36,030 nt of DNA, taken from Bacteroidales bacterium (lineage in GTDB: Bacteria; Bacteroidota; Bacteroidia; Bacteroidales; P3). Numbering within the stretch: position 1 is the first letter of the stretch; each line of letters begins with the position of its first letter. The stretch covers positions 1-36,030 of the forward strand of contig JAFSLX010000001.1 in the NCBI GenBank assembly GCA_017448185.1. The letters are read 5' to 3'. Below are positions 7,484 to 14,972 of the stretch, piece after piece. Position numbers and translations under genes: made by a program. The notes beneath the pieces were generated by a model. That model was given only the letters and a program-made list of their open reading frames with translations, searched no databases and was not told the DNA's origin.

Positions 7484-7514
7484 TTTGCCACGTCGCAGAA
7501 AGTGTGTATCTTTG
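7484..7514 (+). promoter_or_regulatory. Promoter of the probable 6S RNA
   Basis: The -33 TTTG (7484-7487), a 19-nt spacer and the -7 TATCTTTG (7507-7514) match the consensus. Its -33 region forms a perfect inverted repeat with that of ribD (GGCAAAA...TTTTGCC, 7471-7489), making a symmetrical divergent promoter pair. Confidence 0.75.
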
Positions 7515-7520
7515 CACCCG

Positions 7521-7709
7521 ATTTCACAAGGAAATCACGAAGCGTTATACTTGCTTCTGCATGTAGGAATGTAGGAACCTCCCACGTATCGCAGAGTTTG
7601 TGTGACGGTTCGCGCTGTTTAAGCGTGGGCTGACTTCACCCTCTCGATACAAGGTCTTTCCTACAACCTCTACATGAAGATGCGGTGCACAGGCCACGCT
7701 TCTTTTTAT
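7521..7709 (+). ncRNA. ssrS: Probable 6S RNA (Bacteroidales type)
   Basis: A roughly 189-nt RNA inferred from a consensus promoter, long-range pairing and a terminal U-run. Pairings seen: GAAGCGT (7539-7545) with ACGCTTC (7696-7702); ATGTAG (7561-7566) with CTACAT (7670-7675); TGTAGGAA with TTCCTACA; ACCT with AGGT; GTATCG with CGATAC around a central open region. The last outer stem is followed by TTTTT. This long rod with an internal bulge is the form of 6S RNA, which binds housekeeping RNA polymerase. I recall the Bacteroidales-1 RNA motif being assigned as 6S; I could not run that model. Another structured RNA remains possible. Exact ends are inferred. Confidence 0.65.
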
Positions 7710-7736
7710 GGATATACCAACAAAAACCACAATATC

Positions 7737-8267
7737 ATGAGAAAAGTAAACGTTCTATTTGTTATTGTCGTGACGGCTGCAATCTGCTCTGGTTGTGCAT
7801 CAACCTTCGAGAAAGTTAATCAGACCATGGTCCGAGTACAAGAACCCGAAGTGGGCACCGTCGCAACTCCCATTGTTATGGAATTAGGGGAAATCCCACA
7901 GCAAAAGATTACTGACACGACAATTATTGACGTGGACAGTTATCGCTACCCAAGCAGCCAGTCGTACCAAAGAATCACGCAGAGCATGCTCATCGGTTTC
8001 AGGAAAGAAGCACTCGAAAATGCTGTAATAAAACATAACTGCGATGTCATTGTCTACCCGTCATTCAGAATATTCACCAGCGAGGACGGAAAAACATGCC
8101 ACGTGATTGTCTCTGGATACCCTGCAAAATACAAGAGACTTCGTCCTGCAACAAAAGACGACCTTTGGATGCTCGAATTTATGGGCAAGGGAGACAATTA
8201 CTTCTTGAACAATGTAAGGTATGAAGAGGATACTGAAACAAGAGGAAGAGGCCCTATAGGTCGATAG
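7737..8267 (+). CDS. Putative lipoprotein of unknown function
   Basis: A 176-residue protein with a lipoprotein signal: MRKVNVLFVIVVTAAICSGC, with the lipobox Cys at residue 20. The ATG at 7737 is preferred over the longer frame from 7674, which would run through the 6S RNA 3' end and put the signal peptide inside the protein. The mature part has no domain I recognise; the start STFEKVNQTMVRVQEPEVGTV and the centre FRKEALENAVIKHNCDVIVYPSF resemble small envelope lipoproteins of Bacteroidales. It lacks a clear promoter of its own and may depend on read-through from the upstream RNA. Confidence 0.8.
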   Translation: MRKVNVLFVIVVTAAICSGCASTFEKVNQTMVRVQEPEVGTVATPIVMELGEIPQQKITDTTIIDVDSYRYPSSQSYQRITQSMLIGFRKEALENAVIKHNCDVIVYPSFRIFTSEDGKTCHVIVSGYPAKYKRLRPATKDDLWMLEFMGKGDNYFLNNVRYEEDTETRGRGPIGR

Positions 8268-8306
8268 CCGCCTATTGAAATACTGCTGTAGCTCGTGCAG
8301 TGTCCT

Positions 8307-8531
8307 CCGCATATATGCGGGGAGCATTGCAAGTGCTGCAACATGGTCGCGCATTGATGCGGGATGATAAAACAGTGCAGTAAATGCCGTTTGCAATGAT
8401 GCGAGGTCGTTTTGCAGTGCAGTAAATGCCTTTTGCAGTGATGCGGGGCCTATTTTCAGTCCAAACAGTGCCTCCGCATTGATGCGAGACTGGTTTTCTG
8501 TGCTGCAATGCGGTCTTGCAGTGATGCGCGG
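8307..8531. repeat. Six-unit degenerate 42-bp tandem repeat
   Basis: Six copies begin at about 8307, 8349, 8391, 8433, 8473 and 8516, spaced 42, 42, 42, 40 and 43 nt. Each carries a core like GCATTGATGCGGG, mostly a short palindrome (GCAT/ATGC); the third and fourth units also share TGCAGTAAATGCC. It fills most of the 364-bp gap 8268-8631, where I see no real gene. Because 42 is a multiple of three, a 98-codon minus-strand frame stays open with a repeating 14-residue peptide (RPRI, GIYCT); I treat that as repeat DNA, not a gene. Confidence 0.85.
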
Positions 8532-8551
8532 TGAGATTGCACAGACAATAG

Positions 8552-8584
8552 GTGAGGGCGCCCCGCATCGCCGGGCGCCCTCAC
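8552..8584 (+). terminator. Strong hairpin, terminator between convergent genes
   Basis: Perfect 12-bp stem: GTGAGGGCGCCC (8552-8563) and GGGCGCCCTCAC (8573-8584) around a 9-nt loop. On the plus strand TTTATTATT follows, so it ends the lipoprotein transcript. In the minus direction there is no clean U-run, but it may also stop transcription from asnS and the RelA/SpoT gene. Confidence 0.8.
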
Positions 8585-8606
8585 TTTATTATTGCTTTTC
8601 GTTGCT

Positions 8607-8624
8607 TTAGAACTCGGCGGTCTT
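8607..8624. repeat. Direct repeat, distal copy of asnS 3' end
   Basis: TTAGAACTCGGCGGTCTT, identical over 18 nt to 9681-9698. On the minus strand it is the last five codons and stop of asnS (KTAEF stop), here 7 nt after the RelA/SpoT stop. It looks like an att-like or duplication boundary. Confidence 0.85.
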
Positions 8625-8631
8625 CATAGTG

Positions 8632-9669
8632 TCAACTGACATATCCTGCCGTGCGGCAAGACTTATGGAATTGTAGCAGAGCGAAGATAAACTCGTTGGC
8701 GTTGAGGAAGTAACTTGGGTAGGCTTCGCGCAACTCGTTCATGTCGGACACAGAGACCAGCACCACGGCTCCCGATTTATTGGTGATGCCACTTTCCACC
8801 TTTGAATACAACTCGTTGGCAGCTTCAATCTCATCCGCATTGAAGTGACGCAGTCGTGATACATGGTTTTCAAAGTCGATATGTACAACGACATAGCCCT
8901 TGCTGAAGGAATGCTCGGATGCCATCTGCACAGCTCCGACAAGAGAACTGAGCTGCTCGGTGAACTTATGTTCCTTCTCGGTCAGGTCGTACTGCCTACA
9001 GAAGTCGGCCTCGGTGAAGTGCGCAAAGCGTTCTGCCGTAGGCTGCTTTTCCTGCCGCGCAAAAATGGCACTGACCAACTTGAAGTAGTCCTGCCAGTGC
9101 TCGTCTCCCACGCTGGCTTTCAGCGGCGACTGGGAGATAAGTTCGGCCGTCTCCACAGCCGTGGCCCAATCGTGCTGCAAGCGGGTACGTATCTGCAACT
9201 CCACCAGCATCCCGTCATAGTCATCGTCTGAATGGTATTTGTAGACAAAGTGGATGCTGCGGTAGCCGCTTTCTTTCGGTTGCTTCACATAGTCATAATG
9301 AGACTTCAGTTCAAACCCTTCCAATGAAGTATTCTGTAAAAGCCGTGAAGCCACCATAAGTGTTGGAACATCTTCAAAGGCAAAGCGGGCTCCGCCTATG
9401 TCCTGAATTCCCCCAAGCCCCATGGTCGGATTGTGCATGAGTTTGTTCACGATGGATACCATGCGTTTCAGCCGCTTGGAGGAAAAGGCAATAGGGATGC
9501 TGTTGGCTGTCAGAATCTGCATCACCTGTGCCGACATTTTGTCAAGCACGGGTTGGTGCATCGCACGCCAATCGTCGATGAGCGTGGTCGCTTCCGCAAA
9601 CTTGAACACATCGTCGTCGGCTACGACAATCTGCCCGGCTTTGTTCAACTGATTACGCGAGTACTTCAT
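8632..9669 (-). CDS. RelA/SpoT-domain protein, putative small alarmone synthetase
   Basis: A 345-residue protein with a RelA/SpoT nucleotidyltransferase domain at about residues 60-180: SSKRLKRMVSIVNKL, IQDIGGARFAF (88-98), GYRSIH (135-140), VELQIRT (156-162) and HDWAT (166-170). The G-loop Tyr and the Glu of ELQIRT needed for pyrophosphate transfer are present, so it may make (p)ppGpp or pyrophosphorylate another target. There is no HD hydrolase, TGS or ACT domain. The C-terminal 160 residues match nothing I know. Domain size and lone position resemble ToxSAS/CapRel-type proteins, but I see no antitoxin gene. It starts 11 nt after the asnS stop and is bracketed by an 18-bp copy of the asnS 3' end. 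Confidence 0.85.
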   Translation of the reverse strand: MKYSRNQLNKAGQIVVADDDVFKFAEATTLIDDWRAMHQPVLDKMSAQVMQILTANSIPIAFSSKRLKRMVSIVNKLMHNPTMGLGGIQDIGGARFAFEDVPTLMVASRLLQNTSLEGFELKSHYDYVKQPKESGYRSIHFVYKYHSDDDYDGMLVELQIRTRLQHDWATAVETAELISQSPLKASVGDEHWQDYFKLVSAIFARQEKQPTAERFAHFTEADFCRQYDLTEKEHKFTEQLSSLVGAVQMASEHSFSKGYVVVHIDFENHVSRLRHFNADEIEAANELYSKVESGITNKSGAVVLVSVSDMNELREAYPSYFLNANEFIFALLQFHKSCRTAGYVS

Positions 9670-9680
9670 TGCTTACAAAC

Positions 9681-9698
9681 TTAGAACTCGGCGGTCTT
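9681..9698. repeat. Direct repeat, proximal copy in asnS
   Basis: TTAGAACTCGGCGGTCTT: the genuine asnS 3' end (last five codons and stop). It pairs with the identical 8607-8624; the two bound a segment of about 1,056 bp that contains only the RelA/SpoT gene. Confidence 0.85.
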
Positions 9699-11117
9699 GG
9701 GGGTTCTCGGGAAGGGGATGACGTCGCGGATGTTGGCCATGCCGGTGACGAAGAGCATCAGGCGCTCGAAACCGAGGCCGAAGCCGGCGTGCGGGCAGCT
9801 GCCATAGCGGCGCGTGTCGAGGTACCACCACATGTCCTTCATCGGGATGTTCAGCTCCTGGATGCGACCCATCAGTTTGTCGTAGTTCTCCTCGCGAACC
9901 GAGCCACCGATGATTTCGCCAATCTGCGGGAAGAGAACATCGGTGCCCTGCACAGTGAGGCCTGAGAAGCCCTGCTTCTTGCCAGCCTCAACCGGCTCGT
10001 CGTTCAGCTTCATGTAGAAAGCCTTGATCTCCTTCGGGTAATCAATCATAATGACAGGCTTCTTGAAGTGCTGTTCCACGAGGTAGCGCTCGTGCTCGGA
10101 AGCCAGGTCGACGCCCCAGCTGACGGGAAACTCGAACTTGTAGCCCTTGGCAACGGCCTCTTCCAATATCTTGATACCTTCGGTATAGGGCAGGCGGACG
10201 AAGTCAGTATCGATGACGCTCTTCAGGCGTTCAATCAGACCATTGTCGATCATCTTGTTGAGGAACTCCAGGTCGTCCATGCAGTGGTCGAGGGCCCAGC
10301 GGACGCAGTATTTGATGAACTCCTCCTCGAGGGCGGTGAGGTCGTCGAGCTGGTAGAAGGCCATCTCGGGCTCAATCATCCAGAACTCGGCCAGGTGGCG
10401 CGGAGTGTTGCTGTTTTCGGCGCGGAAGGTGGGGCCGAAGGTGTAGATCTTGCCCAGCGAGGTGGCGCCGAGCTCGCCCTCCAGCTGGCCGCTGACGGTG
10501 AGAGCGGTGAACTTGCCAAAGAAGTCCTGCTCCCAGTCAATGGTGCCGTCCTCCTTGCGAGGCGGGTTCTCGGGGTCTAACGTGCTGACGTGGAACATCT
10601 CGCCTGCACCCTCGCAGTCACTGGCGGTGATGAGCGGTGTGTGGAAGTAGAAGAAGCCGCGCTCGTGGAAGAAGGTGTGGATGGCCATGGCCATGTTGTG
10701 GCGCAAACGCATCACGGCGCCGAAGGTGTTGGTGCGCAGGCGCAGGTGGCCAATCTCGCGCAGGAACTCCATCGAGTGGCCTTTCTTCTGCAGGGGGTAG
10801 GTGTTGGGGTCAGCCTCGCCGTAGACGACGATGCTCTCGGCCTGCACCTCGACAGCCTGGCCCGAGCCCTGGCTCTCAACCAGTTTGCCCTCCACGCCGA
10901 TGCAGGCACCGGTGGTAATGCGTTTAAGCTCTTCTTCGAACCTCGCCGGATCGGCAACAACCTGAATGTTATGGATTATCGAGCCGTCGTTGACAGCCAG
11001 AAAGGCGACATTCTTGTTGCCGCGCTTGGTGCGCACCCAACCTTTAACACAGATGCTCTGGCCAATAAGGCTGCTGACATCTTCTTTCAACAGATATTTA
11101 ATCTCGTAGCGTTTCAT
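9681..11117 (-). CDS. asnS: Asparaginyl-tRNA synthetase
   Basis: A 478-residue class II synthetase charging tRNA-Asn. The N-terminal OB-fold covers about residues 15-105 ([25 protein letters not shown]). The catalytic core has motif 2 at [24 protein letters not shown] and motif 3 at [12 protein letters not shown] near the C-terminus. Full family length. It follows manC by 15 nt on the same strand. Its last 18 nt recur downstream of the adjacent RelA/SpoT gene, suggesting insertion at the asnS 3' end. Confidence 0.97.
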   Translation of the reverse strand: MKRYEIKYLLKEDVSSLIGQSICVKGWVRTKRGNKNVAFLAVNDGSIIHNIQVVADPARFEEELKRITTGACIGVEGKLVESQGSGQAVEVQAESIVVYGEADPNTYPLQKKGHSMEFLREIGHLRLRTNTFGAVMRLRHNMAMAIHTFFHERGFFYFHTPLITASDCEGAGEMFHVSTLDPENPPRKEDGTIDWEQDFFGKFTALTVSGQLEGELGATSLGKIYTFGPTFRAENSNTPRHLAEFWMIEPEMAFYQLDDLTALEEEFIKYCVRWALDHCMDDLEFLNKMIDNGLIERLKSVIDTDFVRLPYTEGIKILEEAVAKGYKFEFPVSWGVDLASEHERYLVEQHFKKPVIMIDYPKEIKAFYMKLNDEPVEAGKKQGFSGLTVQGTDVLFPQIGEIIGGSVREENYDKLMGRIQELNIPMKDMWWYLDTRRYGSCPHAGFGLGFERLMLFVTGMANIRDVIPFPRTPKTAEF

Positions 11118-11132
11118 TATATTATATGTTTT

Positions 11133-12257
11133 TTATTTCTTCAACAATTTCTTCAGTTCCACATCGGAGCTAAACTTGAATACTTTATCTTCATTCTTGC
11201 GACGGCAAACCATGAGTGTGTCGTCGTTGGCAACAACGATATAGCCATCGAGACCTTCAAGTACGGCAGTTTTTCCTTGTGGCATAATCACCAAACAATT
11301 ACGGGTATCGTAGGTAAACACATTGCCATTGATAATGGCGTTATCCGCCTTGTCGTGGCGAAACACACCATAGAGCGAATCCCATGTCTCCACGTCGCTC
11401 CATCCAAACGAGGCCTCCATCACATGCACATTTTCAGCCTTCTCCATAATTCCATTATCAATCGAGATGGCCTCGCAATGCGAGTAAACCTCTTCCAATT
11501 CTTCTCGCGAAGCGTCGACATCAAGTTTGAAAAAAGTCTCGGCAATAGACGGCAAATATACTTCGTAGGCCTTCTGCAACACGGGAAGTGTCCAAACAAA
11601 GATACCGGCATTCCAGAAAAACTCACCGCTGGCAATAAACTGGCGTGCCATTTCCAAAGGTGGTTTCTCGGTGAATGTCACCACCTTGTGCAAATTATGA
11701 GCATTGGGCAACGAGGGGTTCTCTTGGAATTGTATGTATCCATAGCTGGTATCAGGGCGTACCGGCAAAGCGCCAAGAGTGATAATCCATTCATGCTGCC
11801 GCACCGTAGCCACTGCCTGCCGAAGGTCGGCACAGAAGCGTTCACGGCGGAACACCGCATGGTCCGACGGTGATACGATAATGGTGGCTTGTGGGTCGAG
11901 GTGGGCTATCACAGAAGCAGCGTATGCCACACAGGGGGCCGTGTTGCGGCGTAGCGGCTCACTCAGCACCTGATAAGGCTGCAACCCGGAAAGTTGCTCA
12001 TGCACACGGTCGACATACTGTTCTCCAGTGACCATAATAATGTTCTCTCGTGGGCAAAGCATGGCAAAGCGATTGAAAGTGAACTGCAGCAATGATTCGC
12101 CAGTGCCCATGGTGTCGATAAACTGCTTAGGGCTGTCGGTTGTACTTATCGGCCAGAAACGGCTACCTATACCACCAGCCATGATGATGCACCACAAGTG
12201 AGAGTCAACCTTGTGTTTTTCTTTCGGATATAATATGTCTGAGAAATCCTTTGCCAT
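11133..12257 (-). CDS. manC: Mannose-1-phosphate guanylyltransferase
   Basis: A 374-residue nucleotidyltransferase making GDP-mannose from mannose-1-phosphate and GTP, for polysaccharide and fucose synthesis. It has the nucleotide-binding IIMAGGIGSRFWPIST followed by SPKQF, then PSDHAVF, FTEKPPLEMA and FWNAGIFVW. It lacks the C-terminal phosphomannose isomerase domain of the longer bifunctional enzymes, which fits the Bacteroidetes form. It starts 6 nt after the thyA stop, so thyA-manC-asnS is probably one transcript. I see no other sugar-nucleotide gene nearby. Confidence 0.93.
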   Translation of the reverse strand: MAKDFSDILYPKEKHKVDSHLWCIIMAGGIGSRFWPISTTDSPKQFIDTMGTGESLLQFTFNRFAMLCPRENIIMVTGEQYVDRVHEQLSGLQPYQVLSEPLRRNTAPCVAYAASVIAHLDPQATIIVSPSDHAVFRRERFCADLRQAVATVRQHEWIITLGALPVRPDTSYGYIQFQENPSLPNAHNLHKVVTFTEKPPLEMARQFIASGEFFWNAGIFVWTLPVLQKAYEVYLPSIAETFFKLDVDASREELEEVYSHCEAISIDNGIMEKAENVHVMEASFGWSDVETWDSLYGVFRHDKADNAIINGNVFTYDTRNCLVIMPQGKTAVLEGLDGYIVVANDDTLMVCRRKNEDKVFKFSSDVELKKLLKK

Positions 12258-12263
12258 ATCAAA

Positions 12264-13058
12264 TCACACACTCACCTCGCCTTTGATATGCGGATGAGGG
12301 TCGTAATTGGTTAATGTAAAATCCTCGTAGTCAAAACTAAATATATCTTTCTTCTCAGGATTAATAAGCATCTGCGGCAGCGGCCTCGGGTCGCGTGTCA
12401 GTTGCAGTTTCACCTGGTCTAGATGGTTTTGGTAGATATGTGCATCGCCCAATGTATGAACAAAATCGCCTGGCTCCAAGTCACATACCTGTGCCATCAT
12501 CATAGTCAGCAGCGCATAGCTGGCAATATTGAAAGGCACACCAAGGAAGATGTCAGCGCTCCGCTGGTAAAGTTGACAGGAGAGTTTCCCGTTCGATACA
12601 TAGAACTGGAACAAACAATGGCAAGGAGGCAACGCCATGTCCTGTATTTCGGCAGGATTCCATGCCGTCACCATCAGTCGACGACTATAGGGATTGGTCT
12701 TTATCTCATTGACCACATTGGCAATCTGGTCGATAGTACCTCCACGTCCATCGGGCCACGAACGCCACTGGCTACCATATACCGGCCCAAGGTCGCCGTT
12801 CTTGTCTGCCCACTCGTCCCAAATCGTTACCTTATGGTCGTGCAGGTATTGTATATTTGTGTCGCCGCGCAGAAACCACAGCAGCTCATAGATAATCGAC
12901 CTCAGATGCAGTTTTTTCGTCGTCAGCAAAGGAAATCCTTTGCCAAGAGGAAAACGCATCTGATAGCCAAACACACCCACGGTACCTGTACCCGTGCGAT
13001 CCTCGCGCGGAGTGCCGTGGTCGAGCACATGTTGCAATAGGTCTAAATATTGTCTCAT
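12264..13058 (-). CDS. thyA: Thymidylate synthase
   Basis: A 264-residue ThyA that methylates dUMP to dTMP using methylenetetrahydrofolate. The active-site Cys146 is in [11 protein letters not shown]; the N-terminal [18 protein letters not shown] and the C-terminal [16 protein letters not shown] are also typical, and the protein keeps full length. No folA (dihydrofolate reductase) follows within this window; the next gene is manC. It is first in its transcript, with a -7 box about 40 nt upstream. Confidence 0.97.
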   Translation of the reverse strand: MRQYLDLLQHVLDHGTPREDRTGTGTVGVFGYQMRFPLGKGFPLLTTKKLHLRSIIYELLWFLRGDTNIQYLHDHKVTIWDEWADKNGDLGPVYGSQWRSWPDGRGGTIDQIANVVNEIKTNPYSRRLMVTAWNPAEIQDMALPPCHCLFQFYVSNGKLSCQLYQRSADIFLGVPFNIASYALLTMMMAQVCDLEPGDFVHTLGDAHIYQNHLDQVKLQLTRDPRPLPQMLINPEKKDIFSFDYEDFTLTNYDPHPHIKGEVSV

Positions 13059-13099
13059 AATATCGTTCTTTATAACGGCGGCATCGTTAAAATGTTGTA

Positions 13100-13107
13100 C
13101 AAATATA
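13100..13107 (-). promoter_or_regulatory. -7 box of the thyA operon
   Basis: TATATTTG on the minus strand. A TTTG lies upstream but only 15 nt away, shorter than usual, so the -33 element is uncertain. It lies directly after the HU terminator. Confidence 0.5.
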
Positions 13108-13133
13108 TAAAAAAGTTGACGACAAAGAAAAAA

Positions 13134-13158
13134 AGCGGGCCGAAAATTTCGGCCCGCT
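13134..13158 (-). terminator. Terminator of the HU gene
   Basis: Perfect palindrome AGCGGGCCGAAA, one base, TTTCGGCCCGCT, followed on the minus strand by TTTTTTTCTTT. It is placed about 25 nt after the HU stop. Confidence 0.92.
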
Positions 13159-13182
13159 AAAGGATAGTTAACGACTCAACTA

Positions 13183-13443
13183 TTAGATGAGTTTGCTACC
13201 GGCTTTGAACTTGGCCACTTTCTTGGCGGGTACCTTCACGGTCTTGCCGTTCTGCGGATTCTTGGCAGTGCGGGCTTTACGTTTCACAACGGAGAAGGTG
13301 CCGAAGCCGATCAAGGTCACTTTGTTGCCCTTCTTCAGCTGCTCCTGAATGGTCTCCAAGCAAGCGGTCATAGCCTGTTTCGAAGCGGTCTTGGTCATGC
13401 CGGTTTTGGCAGCCATTGCGTTAACAAGTTCGGTTTTGTTCAT
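13183..13443 (-). CDS. hup: HU-family DNA-binding protein
   Basis: An 86-residue nucleoid protein. The N-terminal helices MNKTELVNAMAAKTGMTKT are followed by the conserved IGFGTFSV and the DNA-binding arm RKARTAKNPQNGKTVKVPAKKVAKFKAG. Full length for HU. It forms a single-gene unit with its own promoter upstream and a strong terminator downstream, as expected for an abundant protein. Which of several HU paralogues it is cannot be told. Confidence 0.95.
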   Translation of the reverse strand: MNKTELVNAMAAKTGMTKTASKQAMTACLETIQEQLKKGNKVTLIGFGTFSVVKRKARTAKNPQNGKTVKVPAKKVAKFKAGSKLI

Positions 13444-13491
13444 AATAATACTGTTTTAAAGGTTAATAATTTTTATCATTGTTTGACGATG

Positions 13492-13524
13492 CAAATGTAT
13501 GAATTTTTTCAATATGCCCCCAAA
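13492..13524 (-). promoter_or_regulatory. HU promoter
   Basis: The -7 TACATTTG (13492-13499) and -33 TTTG (13521-13524) are separated by 21 nt on the minus strand. The leader to the ATG at 13443 is about 40 nt and AT-rich. Confidence 0.65.
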
Positions 13525-13553
13525 AAAAATTACGTTTTTTTTGTAATTTTTTT
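13523..13553 (-). terminator. Probable terminator of the fmt operon
   Basis: An inverted repeat with 11-nt arms (AAAAAAATTAC and GTAATTTTTTT on the plus strand) around a 9-nt loop, 12 nt after the fmt stop. It is AT-rich but on the minus strand ends in a long U-run. It touches the HU -33 element. Confidence 0.6.
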
Positions 13554-13564
13554 CTTGCTTATAT

Positions 13565-14500
13565 TCAAGCGTCTAATTTCCAGCCAATTAATTTATTTCC
13601 TCTCAAAAAATCTTCAATGCTATTTTGTCGTTTTCCGCTCATTTGTAGGCTAATAATATTCAGGAATCCACCACTCGCTCCGATTTTTAGAACCGATTTT
13701 TGGTCACATTCTATGTGTCCGATGACACTATTTGGATTGCTTATTGCTTGGGTTTCGAATAGTTTAAAGAGGTGAGTCTGTCCCTGTGGGTCGGTCATGC
13801 TGAAACGTGCACCCGGATATGGAGCAAGTCCCCGGACAAAGCGTTCTATCTCTTCCACAGGACGCGACCAATCGATAAAGCAATCCTCAGCAAATATCTT
13901 CGGTGCAGGACATGGTTCACCCTCTTGCGGACGAGGTACGAGAGTGCCATCCTCTATACCGTCGAGTGTATCAACCACGGCCTGCCGCCCCATGATAGCA
14001 AGGCGGTCATGCAGGGTACCCGCATTGTCGTCTGGTTCGAGCGGTGTAGTGCGTTGCAGCAAAAGGTTACCTTCATCAATGTGATGATTGAGCAGGAATG
14101 TACTTACACCACTCTCATGCTCACCGTTGATGATGGCCCAATTGATAGGGGCAGCTCCACGGTAGCGTGGAAGAAGCGAAGCATGCAGATTGAACGTGCC
14201 GTGCACCGGCATATTCCACACCACCTCGGGCAGCATACGGAAAGCTACAACAACAAACATGTCGGCTCCAAAGCCTTTCAAAGCCTCAAGGAACTGCAAG
14301 TCACGCAGCTTCTCAGGTTGCATCAATGGCAAATCATGGTCAAGGGCATACTGCTTCACCGGGCTGAAAACCACCTTCTGACCACGGCCAGCTTGACGGT
14401 CGGGCACGGTAACCACAGCCACCACCTCGTGGCGACTCTGTATGATGGCATCGAGGCTCTCGACAGCAAAATCGGGAGTTCCAAAATACACTATGCGCAT
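13565..14500 (-). CDS. fmt: Methionyl-tRNA formyltransferase
   Basis: A 311-residue enzyme formylating initiator Met-tRNA with 10-formyltetrahydrofolate. The N-terminal formyltransferase fold begins MRIVYFGTPDFAVESLDAI and carries the catalytic region FNLHASLLPRYRGAAPINWAI; the C-terminal OB-like domain starts near residue 205. Full length. It overlaps ribH by 10 nt, so the two are coupled. It is last in the apparent operon with rpoN-M23 and ribH and is followed by a terminator. Confidence 0.96.
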   Translation of the reverse strand: MRIVYFGTPDFAVESLDAIIQSRHEVVAVVTVPDRQAGRGQKVVFSPVKQYALDHDLPLMQPEKLRDLQFLEALKGFGADMFVVVAFRMLPEVVWNMPVHGTFNLHASLLPRYRGAAPINWAIINGEHESGVSTFLLNHHIDEGNLLLQRTTPLEPDDNAGTLHDRLAIMGRQAVVDTLDGIEDGTLVPRPQEGEPCPAPKIFAEDCFIDWSRPVEEIERFVRGLAPYPGARFSMTDPQGQTHLFKLFETQAISNPNSVIGHIECDQKSVLKIGASGGFLNIISLQMSGKRQNSIEDFLRGNKLIGWKLDA

Positions 14501-14970
14501 TCGTCGGCAAATTTACACATTTTCAATGCTGTGATAGCACCTTCCACGCCCTTGTTGCCATGCTTGCCGCCTGCACGGTCAAGCGCTTGCTCCATGGTAT
14601 CGGTGGTGAGCACGCTGAAGATTATCGGCTTACCCGTATTGATTGAAACATTCGAAAGTCCTTGCGACACTGCCTGGCAAATAAACTCAAAGTGACGTGT
14701 CTCGCCCTGAATAACACAGCCAATGCAGATCACGGCATCAGTTATGTCGGCCAACAGATTGGCCGCGCAGGTGAGTTCATAGGTACCGGGCACACGACGC
14801 ACAATGAGGTTTTCTTCCTTCACTCCATGTTGCAACAGGGTGTCGACCGCACCTTTCAACAAAGCATCGGTCACTTCTGGATTCCATTCAGCCGCCACAA
14901 CGGCTATAGTATATGGAGCCCCGTCGGGTACAGCCGCGGGATTATAATCGGACAAATTCGTCTTTTTCAT
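14491..14970 (-). CDS. ribH: 6,7-dimethyl-8-ribityllumazine synthase
   Basis: A 159-residue enzyme condensing the dihydroxybutanone phosphate and the pyrimidine product of RibD to lumazine, the last step before riboflavin. Substrate-binding motifs: AAEWNPEV near the N-terminus, VPGTYEL, GCVIQGETRHFEFI with the catalytic His, and the C-terminal NKGVEGAITALKM. It starts 2 nt after the stop of the rpoN-M23 frame and overlaps fmt. It is separated from ribD by about 7 kb and belongs to another transcript. Confidence 0.96.
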   Translation of the reverse strand: MKKTNLSDYNPAAVPDGAPYTIAVVAAEWNPEVTDALLKGAVDTLLQHGVKEENLIVRRVPGTYELTCAANLLADITDAVICIGCVIQGETRHFEFICQAVSQGLSNVSINTGKPIIFSVLTTDTMEQALDRAGGKHGNKGVEGAITALKMCKFADECA

Positions 14971-14972
14971 GC

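Noticed and set aside
7674-7736. Longer start for the lipoprotein
   Set aside because: It would run through the 3' stem and U-run of the structured RNA and bury the lipoprotein signal; ATG 7737 gives a normal lipobox at Cys20.
8307-8531. CRISPR array
   Set aside because: Units are tandem and degenerate without unique spacers of constant size between identical repeats, and no cas gene is present.
8272-8568. Minus-strand 98-codon frame with repeating RPRI/GIYCT peptide
   Set aside because: The frame stays open only because the repeat period is 42 nt. It covers the repeat array and the terminator hairpin, has no start context, and its composition is Cys-rich and unlike its neighbours.
10590-11873. 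427-codon plus-strand frame across asnS and manC
   Set aside because: It spans two convincing minus-strand genes and their junction and has no recognisable protein features.
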